The notes under the pieces were generated by a model. That model was not told the DNA's origin. It worked only from the letters and a program-made list of their open reading frames with translations, and made no database searches. This document shows, piece by piece, positions 6,955 through 15,260 of a stretch of DNA of 40,898 nucleotides. Position 1 is the first letter of the stretch, and every line of letters begins with the position of its first letter. The stretch is from Pseudoprimorskyibacter sp. (GTDB lineage: Bacteria > Pseudomonadota > Alphaproteobacteria > Rhodobacterales > Rhodobacteraceae): contig JAQXDR010000224.1 of the NCBI GenBank assembly GCA_029251265.1, positions 1 through 40,898 of the forward strand, in the 5' to 3' direction. The translations under genes and the position numbers were made by a program.

Positions 6955-8040
6955 ATGAAACTTCATCTGATGGGAATGACGGCGACGCTGGCGCTGGTGA
7001 CGGGAATTGCCGTGGCTGACGAGGTGCGCGTCTATAACTGGTCTGACTATATTGACGAGGCCTTGCTGGAAAAATTCGAGTCCGAAACCGGTTTGAAGCT
7101 TATTTATGACGTGTTTGACAGCAATGAATTGCTGGAAACAAAGATGCTGGCCGGTGGGTCCGGTTATGACGTCGTCGTGCCGTCGGGAACCTTTTTGCAA
7201 CGCCAGATCACAGCAGGGGCATTCCAACCCTTGGATATGTCTAAATTGTCCAACATGGAGAATATGTGGGATGTGATCGCAGCACGGACGGCGCAATACG
7301 ATCCTGGCAATGCCTATTCTATTAATTACATGTGGGGTACTACGGGCATCGGTGTAAATGTCGGCAAAGTAACCGAAATTCTGGGAGCAGACGCGCCACT
7401 GTCTTCGATGGACTTGATCCTGAACCCAGAGCATGCCTCCAAGCTCGCAGAGTGCGGAATTCATGTGCTGGATGCGCCATCCGAGATCATTCCGATGGTG
7501 TTGCAGTATCTGGGCGAAGACCCTGACAGCCACGATCCTGATGTGATCGCCAAGGCAGAGCCGATCTTGACCGCTGCGCGTCCCTACATCAGTAAATTCC
7601 ATTCGTCCGAGTATATCAACGCATTGGCTAACGGTGAAATCTGTGTGGCTGTGGGCTGGTCCGGTGACGTATTACAGGCACGTGATCGTGCGGCCGAGGC
7701 GGAAAACGGTGTTGATATCGCGTATAACGCATTTGCCCAAGGTTCATTGATGTGGTTTGATCAGATGGCGATCCCCGAGGATGCGCCCAACCCTGAAGGC
7801 GCACATCTGTTCCTGAACTTCATCATGGATGCTCAGAACATGGCTGACGCGTCCAATTACGTCTATTATGCCAACGGCAATTTGGCGTCTCAGCCCTTGC
7901 TTGAGGAAGATGTTATTGGTGATACGGCGATTTATCCAGACGCTGCAACGCTGGAAAATCTCTATACGACAACGCCATATCCTGCGCGGGTGCAACGTGT
8001 TGTCACCAGACTTTGGACCAAGGTCAAATCCGGTACATAA
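6955..8040 (+). CDS. potF: Polyamine ABC transporter, periplasmic binding protein
   Basis: This 361-residue protein begins with a signal peptide (about residues 1-21, cleavage near AVADEV), then EVRVYNWSDYIDEALLEKFE, the hallmark start of mature PotF/SpuD/PotD proteins. Other family segments are YDVVVPSGTFLQRQI, MWGTTGIGVN, VAVGWSGDV and the C-terminal VQRVVTRLWTKVKSG. It captures putrescine or spermidine in the periplasm for the permease pair encoded downstream. Family preference cannot be read with certainty; the adjoining putrescine enzymes favour putrescine. It is first in the operon and divergent from gntR. A strong hairpin separates it from the ATPase gene. Confidence 0.93.
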   Translation: MKLHLMGMTATLALVTGIAVADEVRVYNWSDYIDEALLEKFESETGLKLIYDVFDSNELLETKMLAGGSGYDVVVPSGTFLQRQITAGAFQPLDMSKLSNMENMWDVIAARTAQYDPGNAYSINYMWGTTGIGVNVGKVTEILGADAPLSSMDLILNPEHASKLAECGIHVLDAPSEIIPMVLQYLGEDPDSHDPDVIAKAEPILTAARPYISKFHSSEYINALANGEICVAVGWSGDVLQARDRAAEAENGVDIAYNAFAQGSLMWFDQMAIPEDAPNPEGAHLFLNFIMDAQNMADASNYVYYANGNLASQPLLEEDVIGDTAIYPDAATLENLYTTTPYPARVQRVVTRLWTKVKSGT

Positions 8041-8052
8041 TAGGTCGTCATC

Positions 8053-8086
8053 GTCTGCGCGCGACTGATGTCTGACGCGCGCAGAC
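8053..8086 (+). terminator. Strong intercistronic hairpin between binding protein and ATPase genes
   Basis: GTCTGCGCGCG (8053-8063) and CGCGCGCAGAC (8076-8086) form a perfect 11-bp GC-rich stem with a 12-base loop, 12 bases after the potF stop. No good U-tract follows. It more likely protects the 3' end of the binding-protein message or causes partial termination, both common ways to make more binding protein than permease. Confidence 0.6.
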
Positions 8087-8219
8087 AACATTTGAAAATG
8101 CAGTTTGCTGCGATCCGCTGTTTTAGCCAATATGGCAACCATCAATAATAATGGCGTCGGTTGACCCGGGCGCTCTTGTTGGTGACATATATTAAATACC
8201 GACCAAAGGAGCGTTCAGC

Positions 8220-9344
8220 GTGTCCCAACCTGTTTTTGCCCCATGGGAGGTGCCCGAAGCGGAGCCTCTGATCCGGTTTGAGTCGGTGAGCAAGACATTT
8301 GGTGAATTCACCGCCATTGACGCCTTGTCACTGGATATTTTTGAACGAGAATTTTTTGCGCTGCTGGGACCATCGGGCTGTGGCAAGACCACTATGATGC
8401 GCATATTGGCCGGGTTCGAGGCCCCTACAAGTGGCCGCATCCTTTTAGACGGTCAGGACATCGCGCCCGTGCCGCCAAACAAACGCGCTGTAAATATGAT
8501 GTTTCAAAGCTACGCGTTGTTTCCGCATCTATCAGTTTGGGACAATATAGCGTTTGGATTGCGTCGCGAGGGAATGGCACGTGATTTGCTTGCAGCTCGT
8601 GTGGATGAAATGCTGCGGCTTACCCGGCTCGAGAAATTTGCGCGCCGCAAACCGCATCAGATCTCGGGCGGACAAAAACAGCGGGTTGCTTTGGCGAGGT
8701 CACTTGCCAAGGCCCCCAAATTGCTTTTGCTGGACGAACCCCTTGGCGCATTGGATAAAAAACTGCGTCAAGAAACCCAGTTTGAACTGATGGATATTCA
8801 GGAAAAAACTGGGACGACATTCGTGATCGTAACCCATGACCAAGAAGAAGCCATGACTGTGGCCAGCCGCGTTGCCGTGATGGACGAGGGCAAGCTGATC
8901 CAAGTGGACACACCTGACAGGATCTATGAGGCCCCTAATTCGGTTTATGTAGCTGATTTTATTGGAAATGTAAATATCATTCAGTGTGTCGTCAGCCCTG
9001 ATGACGAAGACTCCCGTGTGCGTCTGGAATGGGGAGACGGGCGGACACCTTTGTGGGCACAGGGCGAATTTGGCGCGGGTCGCCGGCTCAGCCTTGCTAT
9101 CCGTCCAGAAAAAATTCAGGTCAGCCGCCGCAAGCCTGATGGTGTCGCAAATGCAGTGTACGGAGAAATTGTTGATATTGCATATTTGGGAAATATCTCG
9201 ACATTCCATGTGCGGTTAAGGGATGGAAAGATGCTTAAGGCGCAGATCGCCAACACCCGGCGCATTTCCAGACGCTCTTTCAGTTGGGAAGATCACGTCT
9301 GGCTGTCGTGGTCCGATACTGCTGGAATTTTGCTGGAGCGCTGA
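8220..9344 (+). CDS. potG: Polyamine ABC transporter, ATP-binding subunit
   Basis: The 374-residue ATPase has Walker A GPSGCGKT (residues 50-57), the Q-loop in MMFQSYALFPH, the ABC signature SGGQ (149-152), Walker B LLLLDEPLGALD (about 168-179) and the H-loop VTHDQEEA. The C-terminal part (about 270-370) is a TOBE-type regulatory domain, as in PotA/PotG. The start is GTG at 8220, eight bases after AAAGGA; no earlier ATG fits. It would energise uptake by the two permeases that follow, with PotH starting only three bases after its stop. PotA and PotG cannot be told apart firmly; the neighbours suggest the putrescine PotFGHI type. Confidence 0.93.
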   Translation: MSQPVFAPWEVPEAEPLIRFESVSKTFGEFTAIDALSLDIFEREFFALLGPSGCGKTTMMRILAGFEAPTSGRILLDGQDIAPVPPNKRAVNMMFQSYALFPHLSVWDNIAFGLRREGMARDLLAARVDEMLRLTRLEKFARRKPHQISGGQKQRVALARSLAKAPKLLLLDEPLGALDKKLRQETQFELMDIQEKTGTTFVIVTHDQEEAMTVASRVAVMDEGKLIQVDTPDRIYEAPNSVYVADFIGNVNIIQCVVSPDDEDSRVRLEWGDGRTPLWAQGEFGAGRRLSLAIRPEKIQVSRRKPDGVANAVYGEIVDIAYLGNISTFHVRLRDGKMLKAQIANTRRISRRSFSWEDHVWLSWSDTAGILLER

Positions 9345-9347
9345 GCC

Positions 9348-10238
9348 ATGTATCGTCGTTTGCTTATAGCGGTTCCTTATTTGTGGCTCTTGTTGCTATT
9401 TCTTGTCCCGTTTGGAATTGTGCTCAAGATTTCACTAAGCGATCTGGCTTTGGCACGTCCGCCATACCTCCCCCAGATTGATGTCTCCAAAGGTTGGGAG
9501 GGGTTTGCGAATTTCCTGTCCGGGCTGGATTTTGAAAATTATGTTTGGCTGACAGGGGACGATCTATACTGGAAAGCATATCTATCGTCTTTGCGTATTG
9601 CAGCTATATCAACAGTGCTGACCTTATTGGTGGGCTATCCGTTGGCTTATGGTATGGCCCGGGCACCCCGCGAATGGCAGCCAACGCTGGTTATGCTGGT
9701 AATCTTGCCGTTTTGGACCAGTTTCCTGATCCGCGTTTACGCCTGGATTGGGATCCTGTCGACCGAAGGGTATCTGAACCAGTTCTTGATGTCGGTAGGC
9801 ATAATCGACATACCGCTCAAGATTTTGAACACCAATACCGCCGTCTATATCGGCATTGTGTATACGTATCTGCCTTTTATGGTGCTGCCAATATATGCCG
9901 CGCTGGAAAGGCTGGATGGTTCCTTGTTAGAGGCCGCTGAAGACCTGGGATCCTCTCGCGCAGGGGCGTTTTGGTTGATCACCTGGCCTCTGTCTCGGCC
10001 GGGTGTTGTGGCAGGATGCTTTCTTGTTTTTATTCCTGTGATCGGTGAATTCGTGATCCCCTCTCTTTTGGGGGGCTCTGGCACCTTGATGATTGGTAAG
10101 GTGCTTTGGGAAGAATTCTTCTCAAACCGCGACTGGCCTGTGGCAAGTGCTGTTGCCATTGTGTTGCTGCTGATCCTTGTGATCCCAATCGTGCTGTTCC
10201 AGCGTAACGAGGACCGCGCCCGCGAGGCCGAGCGATGA
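9348..10238 (+). CDS. potH: Polyamine ABC transporter, permease subunit 1
   Basis: The 296-residue inner-membrane protein starts with a hydrophobic segment (LLIAVPYLWLLLLFLVPFGIV) and has about six membrane segments. The coupling loop that contacts the ATPase is EAAEDLGSSRAGAFWLITWP, the EAA motif of importers. PFWTSFLIRVYAWIGIL is typical of PotB/PotH. It pairs with the next gene's product to form the channel. Its stop overlaps the potI start by four bases (ATGA), implying coupled translation. Confidence 0.92.
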   Translation: MYRRLLIAVPYLWLLLLFLVPFGIVLKISLSDLALARPPYLPQIDVSKGWEGFANFLSGLDFENYVWLTGDDLYWKAYLSSLRIAAISTVLTLLVGYPLAYGMARAPREWQPTLVMLVILPFWTSFLIRVYAWIGILSTEGYLNQFLMSVGIIDIPLKILNTNTAVYIGIVYTYLPFMVLPIYAALERLDGSLLEAAEDLGSSRAGAFWLITWPLSRPGVVAGCFLVFIPVIGEFVIPSLLGGSGTLMIGKVLWEEFFSNRDWPVASAVAIVLLLILVIPIVLFQRNEDRAREAER

Positions 10239-11047
10239 GACTTAGTTGGTTCAACACCATATCGCTGACACTTGGCTTTGCTTTTTTGTATCTGCCGATG
10301 GTTATTTTGGTCATCTATAGCTTTAACGAATCCAAACTGGTCACAGTCTGGGCTGGTTTTTCAACCAAATGGTACGGAGAACTGCTGAAAAACGAAGAAT
10401 TCTTGGATGCAGCATGGGTAACAATTCGTGTTGCTGCAATGTCGTCCACGCTTGCGACGGTTCTCGGAACTTTGGCAGCCTATGTGCTGGTTCGGGCGGG
10501 CCGATTTGCGGGCCGAACGCTGTTTTCAGGGATGATATACGCTCCACTTGTCATGCCCGAGGTCATCACAGGGCTGTCGCTGCTTTTGCTGTTTATCGGT
10601 TTGGACATTGACCGCGGGGTTATGACCATTGTCTTGGCACATACCACTTTTTCAATGTGTTATGTGTCGGTCGTGGTCAGTTCACGCTTGGCCAGTTTTG
10701 ATACCTCCCTCGAAGAGGCGGCGCTTGATTTGGGAGCGTCTCCCTTTACCGCATTTTTCCTTGTCACCTTACCGATTATCGCACCCGCCGTCATTGCAGG
10801 GTGGTTATTGGCATTTACTTTGTCGTTGGATGATCTGGTTATTGCCAGTTTTACCACCGGCCCATCTGCAACAACGCTGCCAATCAAGATCTTTTCGGCC
10901 GTGCGGCTTGGCGTTAGTCCGGAAATCAATGCCTTGTCGACCCTGATGATTGTGGTGGTCACAGTAGGGGTGATTGTGGCCTCTTTGGTGACAAAACGTG
11001 CGGCTGTGGCGCGCGCCCGTGAGGAATTGGCAGTCGAACGGTCATGA
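10235..11047 (+). CDS. potI: Polyamine ABC transporter, permease subunit 2
   Basis: The 270-residue permease begins with a membrane segment containing FAFLYLPMVILVIYSFN, the usual PotC/PotI opening. Its EAA loop reads EAALDLGASPFTAFFLVTLP. About six membrane helices are apparent, ending in a short basic tail. It overlaps potH upstream and the oxidase gene downstream by four bases each, so all three are translated as a block. It completes the importer of binding protein, ATPase and two permeases. Confidence 0.92.
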   Translation: MRLSWFNTISLTLGFAFLYLPMVILVIYSFNESKLVTVWAGFSTKWYGELLKNEEFLDAAWVTIRVAAMSSTLATVLGTLAAYVLVRAGRFAGRTLFSGMIYAPLVMPEVITGLSLLLLFIGLDIDRGVMTIVLAHTTFSMCYVSVVVSSRLASFDTSLEEAALDLGASPFTAFFLVTLPIIAPAVIAGWLLAFTLSLDDLVIASFTTGPSATTLPIKIFSAVRLGVSPEINALSTLMIVVVTVGVIVASLVTKRAAVARAREELAVERS

Positions 11048-12366
11048 AGCGGATTTATGAGGATCTGGCCTATGTGCCACCGCCTCATTGCTGGTGGTGG
11101 GCGGATGTGCCCGACGCACCTGTTGTTGCGCTCACCGATGATGTCCGGGCGGATGTGGCTGTTGTGGGCAGCGGCTATACGGGTCTGGTAACAGCCTTGG
11201 AGTTGGCCCAAGCGGGATTGGATGTCATTGTTTTGGATGCCGAACGTCCTGGTTTTGGGGCATCGACGCGTAATGGCGGGTTTTGCTGTTTGGGTGGGGC
11301 CAAGGCGTCTGGCAAACAGATTCGCCGCATGGTGGGGAATTCTGGCCTGCGCGATTGGCGACAAACCGAGATTGCGGCCGTGCAATCGGTCGAGATGTTA
11401 TTGGATCGGCACGACATCATCGTGGATCGGCACTCCGCGGGTGAAACGCTGATCGCACATACGCCATTGGCCTGGAGTAAAATGCGGGCAGACACGGAAG
11501 AAATTGTTTCAAACTATGGATTTACCCCAAGCTATGTACCTGCTGATGGCCTGCGCGCCGAGGGGTTGGGCGGACCGTTTCATGGCGCGATGACCCTGCC
11601 TGTGGGCTTTGCGCTCAATCCGGGAAAATATCATGCAGGCCTGTTGCGGGCGGCTCTTGAGGCAGGGGTCCGTGTGCATGGTTACAGCCCTGTTTTGGAC
11701 ATCAAACCCGCTGCGTCAGCTTGGCGTGTACATTGCCAAGCCGGATCGGTGCTTGCAAATCGTGTGGTGATCGCCACCAATGGCTATAGTAGCGAGGATG
11801 TCCCTGAATGGCTGTGCGCCCGATATCTGCCAGTTCAATCATCAGTGATGGTGACCCGGCCCCTGACCGCATCTGAATTGGCAGATCAAGGGTGGACTTC
11901 GGCGCAGATGGCCTACGATACGCGTCAATTGCTGCACTATTTTCGTCTGATGCCAGACGGACGCTTCTTATTTGGAATGCGTGGCGGTCTGCGGGCATTA
12001 CCACATGTGGAAACAGCCCTGAAACACCAGCTTAGACGTCATTTCGAAAAAATGTTTCCCGGTTTTGCAAGTGCCGAAGCAACACATGTCTGGTCGGGGC
12101 TTGTTTGTTTGACAGCGCGGCTGGTGCCTTATGTTGGTCCCATACCGCAGATGCCCGGCGTGTTTGCCGGATTTGGATATCATGGGAATGGCGTGGCTAT
12201 GGCCAGCCACAGTGGTTTAATCCTTGCCGATCTGGTGCAGGGACGGCTGCCCAAAGCACAGTGGCCCAAGCTGATGCAGCAGACTCCGCGGCGTTGGCCA
12301 CTGGGATCGATGCGTCGGGCTTTGTTGTCACCAGTATATGCTTGGTCTCAATGGCGCGATCAATAA
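11044..12366 (+). CDS. puuB: FAD-dependent oxidoreductase, PuuB/ordL-like
   Basis: The 440-residue protein has the dinucleotide-binding motif VVGSGYTGLVTALELAQAG (about 40-58), followed by the second FAD contact around GFGASTRNGGF. GGLRALPHVE and the C-terminal AGFGYHGNGVAMAS close the DAO fold. PuuB oxidises gamma-glutamylputrescine to the aldehyde with release of ammonia and peroxide, and this is the closest pattern I recall. The gamma-glutamylputrescine synthetase and the later Puu enzymes are not in the window, so the substrate could also be a free polyamine. It is the last gene of the transporter operon (four-base overlap), so import and first oxidation are made together. Confidence 0.8.
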   Translation: MKRIYEDLAYVPPPHCWWWADVPDAPVVALTDDVRADVAVVGSGYTGLVTALELAQAGLDVIVLDAERPGFGASTRNGGFCCLGGAKASGKQIRRMVGNSGLRDWRQTEIAAVQSVEMLLDRHDIIVDRHSAGETLIAHTPLAWSKMRADTEEIVSNYGFTPSYVPADGLRAEGLGGPFHGAMTLPVGFALNPGKYHAGLLRAALEAGVRVHGYSPVLDIKPAASAWRVHCQAGSVLANRVVIATNGYSSEDVPEWLCARYLPVQSSVMVTRPLTASELADQGWTSAQMAYDTRQLLHYFRLMPDGRFLFGMRGGLRALPHVETALKHQLRRHFEKMFPGFASAEATHVWSGLVCLTARLVPYVGPIPQMPGVFAGFGYHGNGVAMASHSGLILADLVQGRLPKAQWPKLMQQTPRRWPLGSMRRALLSPVYAWSQWRDQ

Positions 12367-13054
12367 TGACGAGGCCGCCCTACCATTAGACGATACTCTG
12401 ACCAACTTGCCCGCCTGCAGCGAGCGCGTTCCATAACAGCTGAGCGAGTATTCGTTATCCTTAAAAGAACTGTTGCCTGAGTTAAAATTTTCTAATTTAG
12501 AATGCAAAAATGTGCTGTACTCTAAACCTTTGAAGCCTCTTTCAAGGTGTGTACCTCCCTCGATGCTCTGAAACAAAACGATGTTTAAGTACAGTCGGAT
12601 CTTAGACGTCGATATTCTTGAGCATCAAGCGCGCCGCTAATACCAAAATACATGAAAGGAGCTGACCTGCTTGAAATTACGGATTGATTTGCATCAATTT
12701 ATGAAGGCTCGTCATAAAAAAATCGAGATGCCTACATAGCGCATTTGACTGGATTCAGGTTTTTGAGAAAAGGCCAATATGACCTCTGAAAATTGAATAC
12801 AGAGGTCACATAAAACAGAAAATCTGCTGAAACGTCTCCATGGTCTCACGCCTGATCAGTTGGAAGCTTGGATCTGGTCAGTGAAAGATATGACGGCGCA
12901 GAATGCTGCGCTCAGGTGCCAACCTGAATGCAGAAACGATGAGGGGATGAAGAAACCTGACGTCATCTTTCTGGAACAGAAGTACGCCCCATACTTCTGA
13001 TGATAGTGGATGGGCTTCATCAAAAAGATAATCCGATCATGGTTTCAATCGTCT
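12367..13054. other. Gene-free stretch with one perfect hairpin
   Basis: I find no convincing gene in these 688 bases. A perfect 9-bp stem, TGACCTCTG at 12780-12788 and CAGAGGTCA at 12800-12808, with an 11-base loop, stands out. After it a frame without start codon (12797-13001) reads LLKRLHGLTPDQLEAWIWSV and DMTAQNAALR, which looks protein-like and may be the remnant of a lost gene. I do not recognise it. The region is AT-richer by eye than its neighbours, which fits old inserted or decayed DNA. Confidence 0.4.
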
Positions 13055-13213
13055 TTAATTTTTTAGTTCATCGGAGTAGCCGCTCGGCGCACCAAATACT
13101 GAAATTATTAAAATTCCGCCTAAGCGCGACAAAACCGAAGCCTCGCGCGCTTGTGCAAAAGTTGAAACGCATAACAGTGCGGCCCCAAGTAAGGCCGCAA
13201 GACGAAATCGCAT
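13055..13213 (-). CDS. Small secreted protein ORF, unknown function
   Basis: A 52-residue frame begins MRFRLAALLGAALLCVSTFA and continues QAREASVLSRLGGILIISVF. It has a basic start, a hydrophobic core and an AQA-type cleavage site near residue 22, a classic signal peptide. The mature part would be only about 30 residues. It lies 106 bases downstream of hemH on the same strand. The frame is open further upstream (to 13297), but the signal peptide supports this start. The ribosome-binding site is weak. The well-formed signal peptide argues for a real gene; the short length leaves doubt. Confidence 0.45.
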   Translation of the reverse strand: MRFRLAALLGAALLCVSTFAQAREASVLSRLGGILIISVFGAPSGYSDELKN

Positions 13214-13319
13214 GGCGCCATTTTCCAAATGTTTTGAAAAAGAAACAAAAACGGCCTTTTTTAAAGGAGGTCGATAGCCTTGTTTTGTCCCGGACATACT
13301 GTCGCAAAGGCTCGTTTGT

Positions 13320-14405
13320 TTACTTTATCCAGCCTTGCAGGTTGGCGTCGATAACTTGCGCCAACGCCTCGATGTGGGCATCATCGTCGTTCAGGCACGG
13401 AATATACGTAAAGCTTTCCCCGCCAGCCTCTTCAAAGCTTTCGTAGATCTCTTCGTTTATTTCTTCGAGCGTTTCGATGCAGTCGGCGGAAAAGGCCGGG
13501 GCGATGACAGCTATTCGTTTTTTTCCGTCTTCTTGGGGCAGGCGCGCGACCTCTTCGACGGTATAGGGTTGCAGCCATTCTTCTGGACCAAATCGTGACT
13601 GGAACGTGGTTGTGATCTTGTCCTTGCTCCATCCAAGCCGCTCGCGCAGAAGGCGCGTCGTTTTCTGGCATTGGCAATGATACGGATCGCCTTGCATCAG
13701 ATATCGTTTTGGAACTCCATGATAGGAGCACACAAGAATATCTGGCTCGACCTCGGCTGCGGCATAGGCGCGCTCTACCGATTGTGCCAGAGCTTCGATG
13801 TAGGTGGGATGGTCAAAATACGGGGCCACCGTCCGTGTGGCAGGTTGCCATTTTTCTTTCATCAGTGCGCGAAAAAACTGGTCGTTGGCTGTGGCAACAG
13901 TGGCGCCGGCATATTGCGGGTATAGTGGGAAAAATAAAATCTTGTCGCAGCCGGCCTCTACCATCTTGCGGACCCGCGATGATGTTGACGGGTTCCCGTA
14001 CCGCATGCAGAAATCCACCATGACATCGTCACCGTATCGTTTGGCCATGACATCTGTCATCTTGGTGGCCTGATCCCGCGTGATGGTCATCAACGGACTT
14101 TCGTCTGCGTCTGTATTCCAGATAGACCGATATGCCGCACCGGATGTAAAGGGTCTCTTTGTCAGGATCACCAATTGCAACAACGGCTGCCATTTCCACG
14201 GAGCATAGTCGATGACCCTCTGATCTGACAGGAATTCGTTCAGATAGCGTCGCATGGACCAATAGTCCGTCGCATCTGGCGTTCCTAGATTGGCCAGCAA
14301 AATACCAATCTTGCGTTTGGCCACAGGCGGATGGTCTGTGGGCAAGTGGGCGGGGCGGTCGGTAACCTGAGTGGCATCCAGCATCTTGGTGGGCTTCCTT
14401 GTCAT
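13320..14405 (-). CDS. hemH: Ferrochelatase
   Basis: HemH inserts Fe2+ into protoporphyrin IX to make protoheme at the inner membrane. The 361-residue protein has IGILLANLGTPD near the start, MRYGNPS (about 134-140), FFPLYPQYAGATVAT and the catalytic His229 in CSYHGVPKRY. The C-terminal part contains IAVIAPAFSADCIETLEEI, the metal/porphyrin face. PYHCQCQKT adds two cysteines close to the active-site loop, as in many proteobacterial enzymes. A later ATG at 14384 has a better-placed AAGGAAG and may be the true start. It lies 35 bases after the methyltransferase gene on the same strand. Confidence 0.95.
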   Translation of the reverse strand: MTRKPTKMLDATQVTDRPAHLPTDHPPVAKRKIGILLANLGTPDATDYWSMRRYLNEFLSDQRVIDYAPWKWQPLLQLVILTKRPFTSGAAYRSIWNTDADESPLMTITRDQATKMTDVMAKRYGDDVMVDFCMRYGNPSTSSRVRKMVEAGCDKILFFPLYPQYAGATVATANDQFFRALMKEKWQPATRTVAPYFDHPTYIEALAQSVERAYAAAEVEPDILVCSYHGVPKRYLMQGDPYHCQCQKTTRLLRERLGWSKDKITTTFQSRFGPEEWLQPYTVEEVARLPQEDGKKRIAVIAPAFSADCIETLEEINEEIYESFEEAGGESFTYIPCLNDDDAHIEALAQVIDANLQGWIK

Positions 14406-14440
14406 TTACCACATAGCAGATAACGCCTGCGGCGCGCCGG

Positions 14441-15247
14441 TCAATCCTTGAGCTTTGACTCGTTTGTTTGCAAGGCATCTGCAAGCCGGTGAGATGCAGA
14501 TCCCGGGCGCAATGGTTTGGGCTGACTGTCAGCAGGACACCACCCATGCAGAAAGATCAGGTCAAATTGTGCAGAGATGCGTCCGTCGTCCTCACTAAAG
14601 CGTTGAGAATAGAGCGCTGCGGCCTGAAACAAGACCTGACGTGATGTTGGTCTGCGAAGGCGATCATTCAAAGCGTTCCCCTCGCCCATATACCGCAGCT
14701 CGCGCATTAAATGTACGGGCGAGGCATAGCTGACATTCAGTGGCAGCGTGTCTGCCACAGGCAAAGCCAGACCCGCGCGCTGTAACAAAGCACCAAGGTC
14801 CCGGATTTCAGCCATGGGAACAATGCGTGGACTAAGGCCGCCGGTTACGGCGATCTCTGCTTCAGCCAGACAGGACCGCAATTGGTGCAGGGTCTGGCCT
14901 CCGAATGACACAGCCATCATCAAACCGTCAGGTTGCAGCGCCCGAGTGCATTGGATCAATTGACCCAATGGATCATCGGCCCAATGCAACGCCAACGCGT
15001 GAATGATAAGGTCATGCTGGCCTGTGTCTAAATCCAGTGTTGGGGTGTCGGGGATGATCTTTGCGTCGAAATTGTCCCAAACATGTGGAAAGGGGCTTAC
15101 CACCGCCGGATTTGTAAAGGACCTGTTAACCAAAGTTAGGCGATCCTCAATCTCGCTGCGGGCCGTGCGATGCAAAAACAGGGCGCTGTCTTGCGCACGG
15201 GCACGATTGCGGAGCAGGGCTTTGGAATCTGTAAGTTTCGGCGTCAT
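14441..15247 (-). CDS. Methyltransferase-like protein of the NDUFAF5/BioC group
   Basis: This 268-residue protein carries the C-terminal parts of a class I SAM-methyltransferase: HDLIIHALALHWADDP (motif II/III region, about 79-94), CTRALQPDGLMMAVSFGG (motif IV, about 103-120) and ELRYMGEGNAL. The usual Gly-rich SAM-binding motif near the N-terminus is not visible; the equivalent region reads LVNRSFTNPAVVSPFPHVWD. I recall the same feature in rhodobacterial homologues, so this may be the family norm and not damage. Human NDUFAF5 hydroxylates a complex I arginine, so a hydroxylase or assembly role is possible. It starts only 13 bases from the divergent comF start and probably shares a transcript with hemH. 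Confidence 0.7.
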   Translation of the reverse strand: MTPKLTDSKALLRNRARAQDSALFLHRTARSEIEDRLTLVNRSFTNPAVVSPFPHVWDNFDAKIIPDTPTLDLDTGQHDLIIHALALHWADDPLGQLIQCTRALQPDGLMMAVSFGGQTLHQLRSCLAEAEIAVTGGLSPRIVPMAEIRDLGALLQRAGLALPVADTLPLNVSYASPVHLMRELRYMGEGNALNDRLRRPTSRQVLFQAAALYSQRFSEDDGRISAQFDLIFLHGWCPADSQPKPLRPGSASHRLADALQTNESKLKD

Positions 15248-15260
15248 GAGGGGGACATAG

